A model generated the notes under the pieces. The model saw only the letters and a program-made list of their open reading frames with translations. It was not told the DNA's origin and ran no database searches. A program made the translations under genes and the position numbers. This document shows, piece after piece, positions 8,686 to 18,213 of a DNA stretch of 36,923 nt. Within the stretch, counting starts at the first letter, position 1, and every line of letters starts with the position of its first letter. Source of the stretch: Lachnospiraceae bacterium (GTDB lineage Bacteria; Bacillota; Clostridia; Lachnospirales; Lachnospiraceae); assembly GCA_022793195.1 (NCBI GenBank), contig JAAWCJ010000023.1:102812-139734 (forward strand). Direction: 5' to 3'.

Positions 8686-9412
8686 ATTCTTTCATTTCAT
8701 CGGGCAGCATATCGAGAATCCGCTGCCTTGCGTAAGCTCCCAGGAATTTTTTCTGTTGCTTATCCAGCGCTTTCACATCAATGGGTTCGCCAAAGGTGAC
8801 GGTTACATGGGAGCGCTTTACCCGGGGGAGGTGTTTTTCAAAAATTTCGGCTGTCCCGGTCATGGCCACAGGAATAATGGGACAGCCGCTTTTTTCAGCG
8901 ATTTTCATGCTGCCTTCTTTAAAATCCATCAGTCCCAGGCCGGGATTGCGGGTGCCTTCCGGAAAAATCCAGATACTAATGCCATTTTTAATATATTCGA
9001 TTCCGGTCAGAATCGTTTTCAGGCCTTCTTTCAGATTTTCACGGTCCAGGAAAAGACAGTGGAGGTTTGTCATCCATCTTCTCAGGAAAAAGATTTTTTC
9101 CATTTCTTTTTTAGCCACGAAACCGGCCTCTCCCTTGATCAGGCGGTATCCTATGACAATGTCAAAATAACTTCTGTGATTGCCGACATAGAGCACCGGC
9201 CGGTCATCAGGGATATTTTCACGGCCCCGTACCTCTACTTTTGTCCCGGCCAGAAAAAGAATAAAGCCAAAGGCCCGCTGAACCAGCCAAAGAGAACTTT
9301 TGGCTTTGGCTTCAGGACTGAATTTTCCAATGATCCATTCCACCAAAAGGGCAGGGCAGAGGAGGACCAGAAAAATAAACAGAAAAAGGCCGATGAGGAT
9401 TAATCGTATCAT
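8684..9412 (-). CDS. plsC: 1-acyl-sn-glycerol-3-phosphate acyltransferase
   Basis: The product has 242 residues. An N-terminal hydrophobic segment (about 3–27) anchors it to the membrane. The catalytic HX4D motif is NHRSYFD (H79, D84) and the phosphate-binding PEGTR is at 151–155. It converts lysophosphatidate to phosphatidate in phospholipid synthesis. It lies 12 bp downstream of pncB on the same strand, so the two are probably co-transcribed even though their pathways differ. The start ATG follows CAGGAGACTCT on the minus strand. Confidence 0.93.
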   Translation of the reverse strand: MIRLILIGLFLFIFLVLLCPALLVEWIIGKFSPEAKAKSSLWLVQRAFGFILFLAGTKVEVRGRENIPDDRPVLYVGNHRSYFDIVIGYRLIKGEAGFVAKKEMEKIFFLRRWMTNLHCLFLDRENLKEGLKTILTGIEYIKNGISIWIFPEGTRNPGLGLMDFKEGSMKIAEKSGCPIIPVAMTGTAEIFEKHLPRVKRSHVTVTFGEPIDVKALDKQQKKFLGAYARQRILDMLPDEMKE

Positions 9413-9424
9413 AAGAGTCTCCTG

Positions 9425-10897
9425 TTATTTTGTCTGCTGGTGAGTCATATTGTCCACCGATTCCAGCAGGCTGTTTTTCATGGCATGGAGTTTGGCAGAC
9501 AAATCAATGTGGGCCCTGTGGGGGTTGATCAGGCGCTTGGCCTCGTCCCAGAGAGTCTCCAGCTCTTTTTTACAGTATTCCCGGATTTCCATGACAGAGT
9601 CGGATTTGTAAATACATTCTCCGGCCCGGAAAATCTGTACGGGAAGCTCCCGGATGGTATAGGTTTTAGGGGAAAGATGAGTCTTTTTCCATGTATCGAT
9701 GGGGTCGAAGAGGAGAAGCGACTGGTCGGAGGAATACTCCTCGTCGGCCAGGGCGATCAAGTCGGCAATCATCTTCCCTGTATCGGCGCCATAAATGCGG
9801 TAAACAGTTTTGTTACCAGGGTTGGTAACCTTTTCCGTATTTTCCGAAAGCTTGATTTTTGGAATGAATTGGCCTGTGACCTTGTCTTTCAGGGCCACCA
9901 GCTTGTATACGCCGCCGAAAGCGGGACAGTCACTGCTGGTGATCATATTGGTACCGACGCCCCAGGAATTGATGGCGGCCCCCTGGGTCTTTAAACTGTT
10001 GATCAGATGCTCGTCCAGATCGCTGGAAGCGGAAATAATGGCGTCATGGAAACCTGCTTCATCCAACATTTCTTTTGCCTTTTTGGAAAGATAAGCGAGA
10101 TCCCCGCTGTCTAAACGGATGCCATAGCCTTTTAACGGGATCCCGGCAGCTTTCATTTCATTGAACACTTTGATGGCATTGGGAACGCCGGAACGGAGCG
10201 TATCATAAGTATCCACCAGCAAAATGCATGCGGTAGGGTAAAGCTTTGCATAAGTGCGGAAAGCAGTCAGTTCGTCGGGGAAACTCATAATCCAGCTGTG
10301 GGCGTGGGTGCCTTTTACCGGCACATCAAACATCTGTCCGGCCAGTACGTTGGAAGTGCCGATACAGCCGCCGATCATGGCGGCCCTTGCGCCGTAGATT
10401 CCGGCATCGGGCCCCTGGGCGCGCCGCAGGCCAAATTCCATGATTCCGTCGCCGCGGGCTGCGTGGACGACACGGGCCGTCTTGGTGGCAATGAGGCACT
10501 GGTGGTTGATAATATTTAAAATGGCTGTTTCCACAAGCTGGGCTTCCATGATGGGAGCGATCACTTTTACCAGTGGCTCTCTGGGGAACACTACGGTCCC
10601 CTCGGGGATAGCATAAATATCGCCGGAAAATTTAAAATTCCGCAGGTATTCCAGAAAATCTTCTTCAAAGAGTCCTGTGCTTCTCAGGTACTCAATTTCT
10701 TCTTTTCCAAAATGGAGGTTTTTCACATAATCGATGACTTGCTCCAGGCCTGCCATGATGGCAAAACCATTTCCACTGGGATTCGTTCTGTAAAAGACGT
10801 CAAAAACAGCTGTCTGGTTTTCGCCTTCTTTAAAATATCCCTGCATCATGGTAAGTTCATACAGATCGGTCATCAGTGTCAGATTTCGGGTGTCCAT
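9425..10897 (-). CDS. pncB: Nicotinate phosphoribosyltransferase
   Basis: The product has 490 residues. It makes nicotinate mononucleotide from nicotinate and PRPP, the entry step of NAD salvage. The N-terminal NLTLMTDLYELTMMQGYF block is diagnostic of the family, as are the FGLRRAQGPDAG segment (the phosphate/nicotinate-binding region) and the later RLDSGDLAYLSK. The frame is open upstream to 10939. I chose ATG 10897 because AAGGAG lies 6–12 bp before it and homologues begin at this point. The nearby niaR gene and a palindrome at the predicted transcription start suggest niacin-dependent repression. Confidence 0.94.
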   Translation of the reverse strand: MDTRNLTLMTDLYELTMMQGYFKEGENQTAVFDVFYRTNPSGNGFAIMAGLEQVIDYVKNLHFGKEEIEYLRSTGLFEEDFLEYLRNFKFSGDIYAIPEGTVVFPREPLVKVIAPIMEAQLVETAILNIINHQCLIATKTARVVHAARGDGIMEFGLRRAQGPDAGIYGARAAMIGGCIGTSNVLAGQMFDVPVKGTHAHSWIMSFPDELTAFRTYAKLYPTACILLVDTYDTLRSGVPNAIKVFNEMKAAGIPLKGYGIRLDSGDLAYLSKKAKEMLDEAGFHDAIISASSDLDEHLINSLKTQGAAINSWGVGTNMITSSDCPAFGGVYKLVALKDKVTGQFIPKIKLSENTEKVTNPGNKTVYRIYGADTGKMIADLIALADEEYSSDQSLLLFDPIDTWKKTHLSPKTYTIRELPVQIFRAGECIYKSDSVMEIREYCKKELETLWDEAKRLINPHRAHIDLSAKLHAMKNSLLESVDNMTHQQTK

Positions 10898-10953
10898 AGT
10901 TTCTCCTTTCGGCCGGGCCGCATATTCCGCCGGTCTCACATATCTGTGACGTA

Positions 10954-10974
10954 GAATTCCACACGGTGAAATTC
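10954..10974. promoter_or_regulatory. Imperfect palindrome, candidate operator of pncB
   Basis: GAATTCCAC (10954–10962) and GTGAAATTC (10966–10974) form 9-bp arms with one mismatch around a 3-bp centre. It sits just downstream of the predicted pncB transcription start (near 10978, minus strand), where a bound repressor would block transcription. NiaR is the obvious candidate because its gene is 2.5 kb away, but I have not matched the site to a NiaR consensus. Confidence 0.4.
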
Positions 10975-10984
10975 TTTTTTACTT

Positions 10985-11012
10985 ATTATAACATGATTCT
11001 GATTTTAAACAA
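10985..11012 (-). promoter_or_regulatory. Promoter of pncB–plsC
   Basis: On the minus strand a TTGTTT box (plus-strand 11007–11012) is followed after 16 bp by TATAAT (plus-strand 10985–10990). The predicted 5' untranslated region is about 80 nt. Confidence 0.65.
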
Positions 11013-11038
11013 GTGTTGAGTCATTGCGAACAAGGTAT

Positions 11039-11080
11039 AATTTTCAATCATTCTAAAAAACTATTCTATAATAAATAGTT
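11039..11080. promoter_or_regulatory. CodY-like half site and adjacent palindrome upstream of leuB
   Basis: AATTTTCAATCATTC at 11039–11053 matches the CodY consensus (AATTTTCWRAAAATT) at 11 of 15 positions, all of the first half. Just after it AACTATT (11059–11065) and AATAGTT (11074–11080) form a perfect 7-bp inverted repeat around a TATAAT sequence (11067–11072). Both lie 56–97 bp upstream of the leuB -35 box, a region where amino-acid responsive regulators could bind. No binding protein is proven. Confidence 0.3.
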
Positions 11081-11135
11081 ATATCAGAAATTCCTATCTC
11101 GTATGGGTGAATCACTGGAAAATCCATTGTACGGC

Positions 11136-11164
11136 TTGAAAAACAAAGAAAAATAAGATACTAT
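11136..11164 (+). promoter_or_regulatory. Promoter of leuB–ilvD–ilvB
   Basis: TTGAAA at 11136–11141 and TACTAT at 11159–11164 have a 17-bp spacer. The 5' untranslated region is about 80 nt and contains a small hairpin (AGTCCC 11196–11201 with GGGACT 11206–11211) without a T tract, so it is not a terminator. No T-box or leader peptide rich in Leu/Ile/Val was seen. Confidence 0.65.
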
Positions 11165-11249
11165 AGTAAACGACAAAATAACTAACTGTTTACTTAGTCC
11201 CGCAGGGGACTGTTAAAGAATAATAGAAAAAGAAGGAGAGGAAAGGGTC

Positions 11250-12335
11250 ATGAATTATCAGATTGCTGTGATTCCCGGAGATGGTATCGGGCCGGAGATC
11301 GTTGCGGAGGCTATGAAAGTACTTGACAAAGTGGGTTCCGTATATGGCCATACATTTACATATAAGAAACTGCTGATGGGCGGGGCGTCCATTGATGAAT
11401 ACGGGATTCCCCTGACAGAGGAGACGCTGGAGGAAGCAAAAAACAGTGATTCCGTCCTGCTTGGCGCTGTGGGCGGAAATGTGGGAAATTCCAAATGGTA
11501 TGCCGGCCCTCCCCAGACCAGGCCGGAGGCGGGGCTTTTAGGCATCAGAAAAGGACTGGAGCTGTTTGCCAACATCCGCCCGGCATGGCTTTATAAAGAG
11601 CTGGCGGAGGCTTGCCCCTTAAAGAAAGAAATCATTGGCGAGGGCTTTGACATGGTAATCATGAGGGAGCTGACAGGGGGCCTTTATTTTGGGGAACGAA
11701 AGACAGTGACGGAAAACGGCGTGAGGAAAGCTGTAGATACTCTGGTCTATGATGAAAATGAGATCCGACGCATTGCCGTAAAGGCGTTTGAAATTGCGGG
11801 AAAACGTTCCGGGCGGCTAATCAGTGTGGATAAGGCGAATGTATTGGATTCTTCAAGGCTTTGGAGAGCCGTGGTGGATGAAACGGCAAAGGATTATCCT
11901 GATATCCAGGTGAGCCATATGCTGGTGGACAATGCAGCCATGCAGCTGGTGATGAACCCGGGACAGTTTGATGTGGTGCTCACAGAGAACATGTTTGGGG
12001 ATATTCTTTCTGATGAGGCCAGTGAGATCACAGGTTCCATCGGTATGTTGCCGTCGGCCAGCCTTGGAAAGACGAAACTGGGGCTTTATGAACCCAGCCA
12101 TGGCTCGGCGCCGGATATTGCAGGGAAAGATATTGCGAACCCGCTGGCTACCATTTTGTCGGCAGCCATGATGCTCCGCTATTCTTTCGACCTTGACAAA
12201 GAAGCAGATGCTGTGGAAGCAGCGGTGCAGCAGGTATTGACGGACGGTTACAGGACAGGGGACATTTATTCGGAAGGCTGCACAAAAGTGGGCACAAAGG
12301 AAATGGGAACTCTTGTGGCGGAAAGGATAAGGTGA
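11250..12335 (+). CDS. leuB: 3-isopropylmalate dehydrogenase
   Basis: The product has 361 residues, the standard length. It oxidises and decarboxylates 3-isopropylmalate with NAD in leucine synthesis. The N-terminus [13 protein letters not shown] is the family signature. The substrate-binding arginines lie in the region near [15 protein letters not shown] (about residues 137–151), and the C-terminal nucleotide-binding [14 protein letters not shown] segment is present (about 285–298). The ATG follows AAGGAGAGGAAAGGG. It overlaps or abuts ilvD. leuA, leuC and leuD are not in the window, so the leucine genes are split in this genome. Confidence 0.95.
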   Translation: MNYQIAVIPGDGIGPEIVAEAMKVLDKVGSVYGHTFTYKKLLMGGASIDEYGIPLTEETLEEAKNSDSVLLGAVGGNVGNSKWYAGPPQTRPEAGLLGIRKGLELFANIRPAWLYKELAEACPLKKEIIGEGFDMVIMRELTGGLYFGERKTVTENGVRKAVDTLVYDENEIRRIAVKAFEIAGKRSGRLISVDKANVLDSSRLWRAVVDETAKDYPDIQVSHMLVDNAAMQLVMNPGQFDVVLTENMFGDILSDEASEITGSIGMLPSASLGKTKLGLYEPSHGSAPDIAGKDIANPLATILSAAMMLRYSFDLDKEADAVEAAVQQVLTDGYRTGDIYSEGCTKVGTKEMGTLVAERIR

Positions 12336-12340
12336 GACAG

Positions 12341-14014
12341 ATGAGAAGCGATTCAGTGAAGAAGGGGATGCAGCAGGCGCCCCACAGATCGTTGTTTAAT
12401 GCCCTCGGGTATACGGAGGAAGAGCTGGAAAAGCCGTTGATCGGTATTGTCAGTTCTTATAATGAGATTGTACCGGGCCATATGAACCTGGACAAAATTG
12501 TGGCGGCAGTAAAACAGGGGGTTGCCATGGCAGGCGGAACTCCCATCGTATTTCCGGCCATTGCCGTATGCGACGGCATCGCCATGGGCCATATGGGGAT
12601 GAAATATTCCCTTGTCACCAGGGATTTAATTGCGGATTCCACAGAATGTATGGCTTTGGCCCATCAGTTTGATGCATTGGTTATGGTTCCCAACTGTGAT
12701 AAAAATGTGCCGGGGCTTTTGATGGCGGCGGCCAGGCTGAATATCCCGACGATTTTTGTCAGCGGCGGTCCCATGCTGGCGGGACATGTAAAGGGAAAAA
12801 AGAGAAGCCTTTCCAGCATGTTTGAAGCGGTAGGCTCTTACAGCGCCGGAACCATGACGGAAGATGATGTGAAAGAATACGAAAACAAAGTCTGCCCCAC
12901 CTGCGGCTCCTGCTCCGGTATGTATACGGCCAACAGCATGAACTGCCTGACAGAGGCGCTTGGTATGGGGCTTCCCGGAAACGGGACGATTCCTGCGGTT
13001 TATTCTGAGAGGATTAAGCTGGCGAAGCATGCCGGCATGAAGATCATGGAGCTTCTTGAAAAGGATATTAAGCCTCGTGATATTATGAGTGAGAAAGCGT
13101 TTATGAACGCCCTGACCGTAGATATGGCCCTGGGCTGCAGTACAAACAGTATGCTTCATCTTCCGGCCATTGCCCATGAGGCAGGAGTGGAGCTTGATGT
13201 GGATATTGCCAATGAGGTGAGCGCCAGGACGCCGAACTTGTGCCACCTGGCTCCGGCAGGTCCCACTTATATGGAGGATTTAAATGAGGCCGGCGGCGTT
13301 TATGCGGTCATGAATGAATTGACAAAGAAGAACTTATTATATACAGATTTGATTACAGCCACAGGAAAGACCGTTGCCGAGAATATTGCAGGCTGCGAGA
13401 TTCTCGACAAAGAGGTCATCCGTCCTTTGGACAATCCTTACAGCAAAACGGGCGGGCTTGCCATCCTGAAGGGGAATATTGCTCCTGATTCCGGCGTGGT
13501 GAAGCGGTCGGCTGTGGTGCCTGAGATGATGAAACATGAAGGCCCGGCCAGAGTTTTCGACTGTGAAGAGGATGCCATTGCTGCCATCAAGGGTGGCAAG
13601 ATCGTGGCAGGCGATGTGGTGGTGATCCGCTATGAGGGACCCAAGGGCGGTCCCGGTATGAGGGAGATGTTAAATCCCACTTCTGCCATTGCCGGTATGG
13701 GATTGGGCTCCAGCGTGGCATTGATTACGGACGGACGGTTTTCCGGGGCGTCCAGGGGCGCTTCCATCGGCCATGTGTCTCCCGAAGCGGCAGTGGGCGG
13801 TCCCATAGCCCTTATTGAAGAAGGGGATATCATTGCCATTGACATTGACGCCTGCACACTGAACGTTAAAGTATCCGATGAGGAGCTGGCGGCAAGGAGG
13901 GCAAAGTGGCAGCCCAGGGAGCCGAAAATCACCGGAGGCTATTTATCCCGCTATGCAAGCCTTGTGACGTCGGGAAACAGAGGAGCCATACTTAAAAATC
14001 CGGAAGGCTTTTGA
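12341..14014 (+). CDS. ilvD: Dihydroxy-acid dehydratase
   Basis: The product has 557 residues. It dehydrates dihydroxyisovalerate and dihydroxymethylvalerate in valine and isoleucine synthesis. The iron–sulfur cysteines are visible in NCDKNVPG (about residue 119) and [18 protein letters not shown] (about 186–203). The substrate site [11 protein letters not shown] is near 464–474. The frame also has GTG 12332, which would overlap leuB by 4 bp. I prefer ATG 12341 because [18 protein letters not shown] is the usual N-terminus, but the GTG cannot be excluded. Translation is probably coupled to leuB. Confidence 0.94.
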   Translation: MRSDSVKKGMQQAPHRSLFNALGYTEEELEKPLIGIVSSYNEIVPGHMNLDKIVAAVKQGVAMAGGTPIVFPAIAVCDGIAMGHMGMKYSLVTRDLIADSTECMALAHQFDALVMVPNCDKNVPGLLMAAARLNIPTIFVSGGPMLAGHVKGKKRSLSSMFEAVGSYSAGTMTEDDVKEYENKVCPTCGSCSGMYTANSMNCLTEALGMGLPGNGTIPAVYSERIKLAKHAGMKIMELLEKDIKPRDIMSEKAFMNALTVDMALGCSTNSMLHLPAIAHEAGVELDVDIANEVSARTPNLCHLAPAGPTYMEDLNEAGGVYAVMNELTKKNLLYTDLITATGKTVAENIAGCEILDKEVIRPLDNPYSKTGGLAILKGNIAPDSGVVKRSAVVPEMMKHEGPARVFDCEEDAIAAIKGGKIVAGDVVVIRYEGPKGGPGMREMLNPTSAIAGMGLGSSVALITDGRFSGASRGASIGHVSPEAAVGGPIALIEEGDIIAIDIDACTLNVKVSDEELAARRAKWQPREPKITGGYLSRYASLVTSGNRGAILKNPEGF

Positions 14015-14085
14015 GCGGTGCGCACTGTGAAACGTAAAGAGCGGTGTAAGAAAAGGCAGTGCGTTATATGAAGGAGGAGAGAATT

Positions 14086-15771
14086 ATGAAACTGACAGGT
14101 GCGGAGATCGTTATAGAGTGCCTGAAAGAGCAGGGGGTAGACACGGTTTTTGGCTATCCCGGCGGTACGATTTTAAATATTTATGATGCGCTTTATAAAC
14201 ATTCTGACGAAATTCACCATATTCTGACGTCCCATGAGCAGGGGGCATCCCATGCGGCGGATGGATACGCGAGGGCTACGGGAAAAGTAGGGGTCTGCCT
14301 GGCCACCTCCGGTCCCGGGGCCACCAATCTGGTGACGGGAATCGCCACGGCCCAGATGGATTCTGTACCATTAGTGGCCATTACGGCCAATGTGGCTGTA
14401 AACCTTCTGGGGAAAGACACCTTTCAGGAAGTGGATATCGCAGGCGTTGTGATGCCCATTACGAAGCACAGTTTCATTGTCAAGGATGTGACAAAACTTG
14501 CGGATACCATCCGCAGGGCGTTCCGTATAGCGGCGGAAGGCCGTCCGGGTCCTGTGCTGGTGGATATCACCAAGGATGTGACTGCAGCGGAGGCGGAGTA
14601 TACGCCGGCAAAACCTTCCCCGATATTGCCTAAGGTGAATACCATCAAAGAAGATGACATTACACGGGCAGTGGAGCTGATTGAGAAATCAAAACGCCCC
14701 TTTATCTTCGTGGGTGGCGGTGTCAACATTGCCGGGGCTTCTGCGGAACTTGCAGAATTTGTGGAAAAAGTGGATGCCCCGGTGGCGGATACTCTTATGG
14801 GTAAAGGCGCGTTTCCCGGCGAACATGAGCGGTATACCGGTATGACTGGTATGCATGGGACAAAAACTTCCAATCTGGGTATTACAAAGAGCGACCTTTT
14901 GATTGCTGTGGGAGCCAGATTCAGTGACCGGGTAACTGGAAATACAAAACGGTTTGCCAGGGATGCGAAAGTTCTCCATATTGATGTGGATGCGGCGGAA
15001 ATCAATAAAAATATTTCGACAGATGCCTCCATTGTGGGGGATGCAAAGGCTATCCTGGGGATTCTCAATGAGCGCCTGACAAAGCAGGATCACCATGAGT
15101 GGGTGGCGGAAATCCGGGCCATGAAAGAAAAATATCCGCTGACCTACAGGCAGGATGTGTTGACCGGTCCATATGTGATTGAAACCCTGTATAAAGTGAC
15201 GAATGGAGACGCCATCATTACCACCGATGTGGGGCAGCACCAGATGTGGGCGGCACAGTTTTATAAATATAAAGAATCCCGGAGGTTTATCACTTCCGGC
15301 GGCCTTGGAACCATGGGCTACGGCCTGGGGGCGGCCATGGGTGCAAAAGTGGGAAGGCCGGAGAAGCTTGTGTTTAATATTGCCGGAGACGGCTGCTTCC
15401 GGATGAATATGAATGAGCTGGCCACAGCCGCCCGCTACAATATTCCCGTGGTGGAGGTTGTGATCAACAACCATGTGCTGGGTATGGTACGCCAGTGGCA
15501 GACTCTGTTTTATGGAAAGCGTTACTCTTCTACGATTCTTGAAGATAAAACAGATTTTGTAAAAGTGGCGGAAGCCATGGGCGCAAAGGGCATCCAGGTG
15601 ACGAAGAAGGAAGAAGTGGAACCTGCCATCTGGGAAGCCATAGAGGCGAAATGTCCTGTGGTTTTGGATGTACAGATCGACTGTGACGATAAAGTATTCC
15701 CTATGGTTGCGCCGGGCGGAGCCATTGAAGAAGCCTTCAGCCAGGAAGATCTGGATGCAAAAAAAGAATAA
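14086..15771 (+). CDS. ilvB: Acetolactate synthase, large (catalytic) subunit
   Basis: The product has 561 residues. This thiamine-diphosphate enzyme condenses pyruvate with pyruvate or 2-ketobutyrate. The N-terminal FGYPGG and the catalytic glutamate in HEQGASHAADGYARATG (E near residue 47) are present. The C-terminal ThDP/Mg site is seen in GDGCFRMNMNEL (about 437–448). The frame is open to GTG 14059, but ATG 14086 follows AAGGAGGAG at ideal spacing. It is 71 bp after ilvD. No regulatory subunit (ilvN/ilvH) or ilvC follows it, which is unusual next to ilvB. Confidence 0.95.
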   Translation: MKLTGAEIVIECLKEQGVDTVFGYPGGTILNIYDALYKHSDEIHHILTSHEQGASHAADGYARATGKVGVCLATSGPGATNLVTGIATAQMDSVPLVAITANVAVNLLGKDTFQEVDIAGVVMPITKHSFIVKDVTKLADTIRRAFRIAAEGRPGPVLVDITKDVTAAEAEYTPAKPSPILPKVNTIKEDDITRAVELIEKSKRPFIFVGGGVNIAGASAELAEFVEKVDAPVADTLMGKGAFPGEHERYTGMTGMHGTKTSNLGITKSDLLIAVGARFSDRVTGNTKRFARDAKVLHIDVDAAEINKNISTDASIVGDAKAILGILNERLTKQDHHEWVAEIRAMKEKYPLTYRQDVLTGPYVIETLYKVTNGDAIITTDVGQHQMWAAQFYKYKESRRFITSGGLGTMGYGLGAAMGAKVGRPEKLVFNIAGDGCFRMNMNELATAARYNIPVVEVVINNHVLGMVRQWQTLFYGKRYSSTILEDKTDFVKVAEAMGAKGIQVTKKEEVEPAIWEAIEAKCPVVLDVQIDCDDKVFPMVAPGGAIEEAFSQEDLDAKKE

Positions 15772-15816
15772 TCGCAGGGAAATGGCAAAAAATTGTTAAA
15801 ATTAAGGCGGGGTGGC

Positions 15817-15846
15817 TTTACAGCCGCCCGGCCTTTGTATTATACT
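15817..15846 (+). promoter_or_regulatory. Promoter of the serC operon
   Basis: TTTACA at 15817–15822 and TATACT at 15841–15846 are 18 bp apart. The -35 lies in the loop of a GC-rich hairpin (GGGTGGCT with AGCCGCCC, about 15810–15828) that may also help end the ilvB transcript, though its T tract is weak. Confidence 0.5.
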
Positions 15847-15888
15847 AGGACTCGGACCCAATGTCCTGTCTGAAGGAGGAAATTAAAA

Positions 15889-16974
15889 ATGAGTAGAGTA
15901 TATAACTTTTCGGCCGGCCCGGCGGTGCTTCCGGAAGAGGTTTTAAAAGAGGCTGCGGCGGAAATGCTGGACTATGAAGGAACAGGGATGTCGGTGATGG
16001 AGATGAGCCACCGCTCCAAGACCTTTGAAAAGATTATCAAAGAGGCAGAGCAGGATCTCAGGGATTTGATGGGGATTCCCGACAATTATAAAGTATTATT
16101 TCTGCAGGGAGGCGCCCACCTGCAATTTGCCATGGTTCCTATGAATTTCATGAAAAATGGAGTGGCCGATTACATTGTGACCGGAAGCTGGGCAAAGAAG
16201 GCGTGGAAGGAAGCTTCCAAATACGGAAAGGCCAACTGTATTGCTTCCAGTGAGGATAAGAATTTTAATTATATTCCGGATTGTACAGACCTTCCTGTGG
16301 ATGAGGAGGCAGATTACGTATATATCTGCCAGAATAATACCATTTATGGAACCCAGTTCCACACACTTCCCAATACAAAGGGTAAGACGCTGGTTGCAGA
16401 TGTATCTTCCTGCTTTTTATCGGAGCCGATAGATGTGGAAAAATACGGTATGATCTATGGTGGCGTCCAGAAAAATATTGGTCCCGCCGGCGTGGTGATT
16501 GCCATCATCAGGGAAGACCTGATTACGGAGGATGTATATCCCGGTACACCTACCATGCTTCAGTATAAAACCCATGCCGACGCAGGTTCCCTTTACAATA
16601 CGCCGCCTGCCTATGGAATCTATATCTGCGGCAAGGTGTTTAAGTGGTTAAAAAAGGTGGGGGGCCTTGAGGAAATCAAGAAAAGAAATGAAAAGAAGGC
16701 GTCTCTGTTGTATGATTTTCTCGATAAAAGTGACCTGTTCACACCTACGGCGGAAAAAACTTCCCGTTCTTACATGAATGTGGACTTTGTGACAGGGGAT
16801 AAAGAGTTAGACGCTGAGTTTGTAAAAAAGGCGGAGGCCGCAGGGCTTTCAGGTCTCAAAGGTCACAGAAGTGTCGGAGGAATGAGGGCAAGTATTTATA
16901 ACGCCATGAGTGTGGAAGGCGTGGAAGCGCTTGTGAAATTTATGAAGGAATTTGAGGAGAGCCACAGGAAGTAG
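15889..16974 (+). CDS. serC: Phosphoserine aminotransferase
   Basis: The product has 361 residues. It is a PLP enzyme making 3-phosphoserine from 3-phosphohydroxypyruvate and glutamate. The N-terminal NFSAGPAVLPEEVL is diagnostic, and the PLP lysine is K195 in GGVQKNIGPAG. The C-terminal GHRSVGGMRASIYNA block is intact. The ATG follows AAGGAGGAAAT at normal spacing. serA starts 22 bp downstream, forming a serine-synthesis operon in the order serC–serA–DUF1015. Confidence 0.95.
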   Translation: MSRVYNFSAGPAVLPEEVLKEAAAEMLDYEGTGMSVMEMSHRSKTFEKIIKEAEQDLRDLMGIPDNYKVLFLQGGAHLQFAMVPMNFMKNGVADYIVTGSWAKKAWKEASKYGKANCIASSEDKNFNYIPDCTDLPVDEEADYVYICQNNTIYGTQFHTLPNTKGKTLVADVSSCFLSEPIDVEKYGMIYGGVQKNIGPAGVVIAIIREDLITEDVYPGTPTMLQYKTHADAGSLYNTPPAYGIYICGKVFKWLKKVGGLEEIKKRNEKKASLLYDFLDKSDLFTPTAEKTSRSYMNVDFVTGDKELDAEFVKKAEAAGLSGLKGHRSVGGMRASIYNAMSVEGVEALVKFMKEFEESHRK

Positions 16975-16996
16975 AGCATCTTTGGAGGAGAAAACA

Positions 16997-18169
16997 ATGA
17001 CTGGAAAAATCCACTGTCTGAACCCGATTTCCAAAAAGGGACTTAAACTTTTGACAGAAAACTATGAATTGACGGAGAACCTTGCGGAGGCGGAGGGTGT
17101 TTTGGTGAGAAGCGCTTCCATGCATGAGATGGAGCTGCCGGACGGCCTGGAAGCCATTGCGCGGGCCGGAGCCGGTGTGAACAATATTCCACTGGACAAA
17201 TGTACGGAAAAGGGAATTGTGGTGTTCAATACGCCGGGCGCCAATGCCAACGGTGTGAAAGAGTTGGTGTTAGCAGGTATGCTGATGGCGGCCAGGGACA
17301 TCCACGGCGGTATTGAATGGGTGGAACGGAACAAAGAGGACAGCAACATCAGCAAAGATATGGAAAAGAGCAAGAAGATGTTTGCCGGGACGGAAATCAT
17401 GGGCAAGCGCCTTGGCGTAGTCGGCCTGGGAGCCATCGGTGTGCGGGTGGCCAACGCGGCTGCGGAGCTGGGGATGAAGGTTTATGGCTATGACCCGTTC
17501 CTTTCGGTGGATGCAGCGTGGCAGCTTTCCTCTTTTGTCAAGCATGTGACGAATATTGATGAAATCTATAAGAAATGTGATTATATAACGGTGCATGTCC
17601 CCCTTCTGGACAGTACAAAAGGGATGATCAATAAAGAGGCTTTTGCCAAAATGAAAGACGGTGTTGTGATTCTTAATTATGCCCGTGATCTCCTGGTAAA
17701 TGACGATGATATGCTGGATGCGTTGAAAAGCGGAAAAGTCCACCGCTATATGACGGATTTCCCCAATCCCAAGGTTACTCACATGCCTGGTGTGATTGCG
17801 ACGCCTCATCTGGGGGCCTCCACGGCAGAATCGGAAGATAATTGTGCGGAAATGGCAGTTAAGGAACTGATGACTTACCTGGAGACCGGCTCCATCCGCA
17901 ATTCGGTGAATTATCCTTCCTGTGAGATGCCGCCCTGCAGAGGAGCATGCCGGCTTTGTATTTTTAATATCAATAAGCCCAATATGATCGGGCAGTTTGC
18001 CTCCGTACTGGCGGAGGAAGGCGTGAATATCCCCGATATGCAGAACAAGAGCCGGGGAGAGGTGGCCTATACCATCATGGATGCAGACCAGGAGGTTCCG
18101 CAGAGGGTGGTGGACCGTTTGATGGAAATTGACGGCGTATATAAAGTGCGCGTCATGAAAGCAAAGTAA
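16997..18169 (+). CDS. serA: D-3-phosphoglycerate dehydrogenase (short form with ACT domain)
   Basis: The product has 390 residues. It oxidises 3-phosphoglycerate with NAD, the first step of serine synthesis. The Rossmann motif GVVGLGAIGVRVAN begins near residue 137. The catalytic His lies in TPHLGASTAESEDN (about 267–280). A C-terminal ACT domain (about 318–390) is expected to sense serine. The frame is open to 16952, overlapping serC, but ATG 16997 follows TTTGGAGGAGAA and matches family N-termini. It is of the ~390-residue class common in Clostridia, lacking the extra ASB domain of longer forms. Confidence 0.94.
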   Translation: MTGKIHCLNPISKKGLKLLTENYELTENLAEAEGVLVRSASMHEMELPDGLEAIARAGAGVNNIPLDKCTEKGIVVFNTPGANANGVKELVLAGMLMAARDIHGGIEWVERNKEDSNISKDMEKSKKMFAGTEIMGKRLGVVGLGAIGVRVANAAAELGMKVYGYDPFLSVDAAWQLSSFVKHVTNIDEIYKKCDYITVHVPLLDSTKGMINKEAFAKMKDGVVILNYARDLLVNDDDMLDALKSGKVHRYMTDFPNPKVTHMPGVIATPHLGASTAESEDNCAEMAVKELMTYLETGSIRNSVNYPSCEMPPCRGACRLCIFNINKPNMIGQFASVLAEEGVNIPDMQNKSRGEVAYTIMDADQEVPQRVVDRLMEIDGVYKVRVMKAK

Positions 18170-18213
18170 TATATGGCAGAAAATAGTGAAAAAGGCAGTA
18201 GAGGAGGAACGGA

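Noticed and set aside
11196..11211. Hairpin in the leuB leader as a T-box or attenuator
   Set aside because: The stem is only 6 bp, no T tract follows, and no T-box sequence or leader peptide is visible.
14689..15474. Antisense ORF of 261 codons opposite ilvB
   Set aside because: Same reasoning: it overlaps a fully conserved enzyme gene and shows no domain or start signal.
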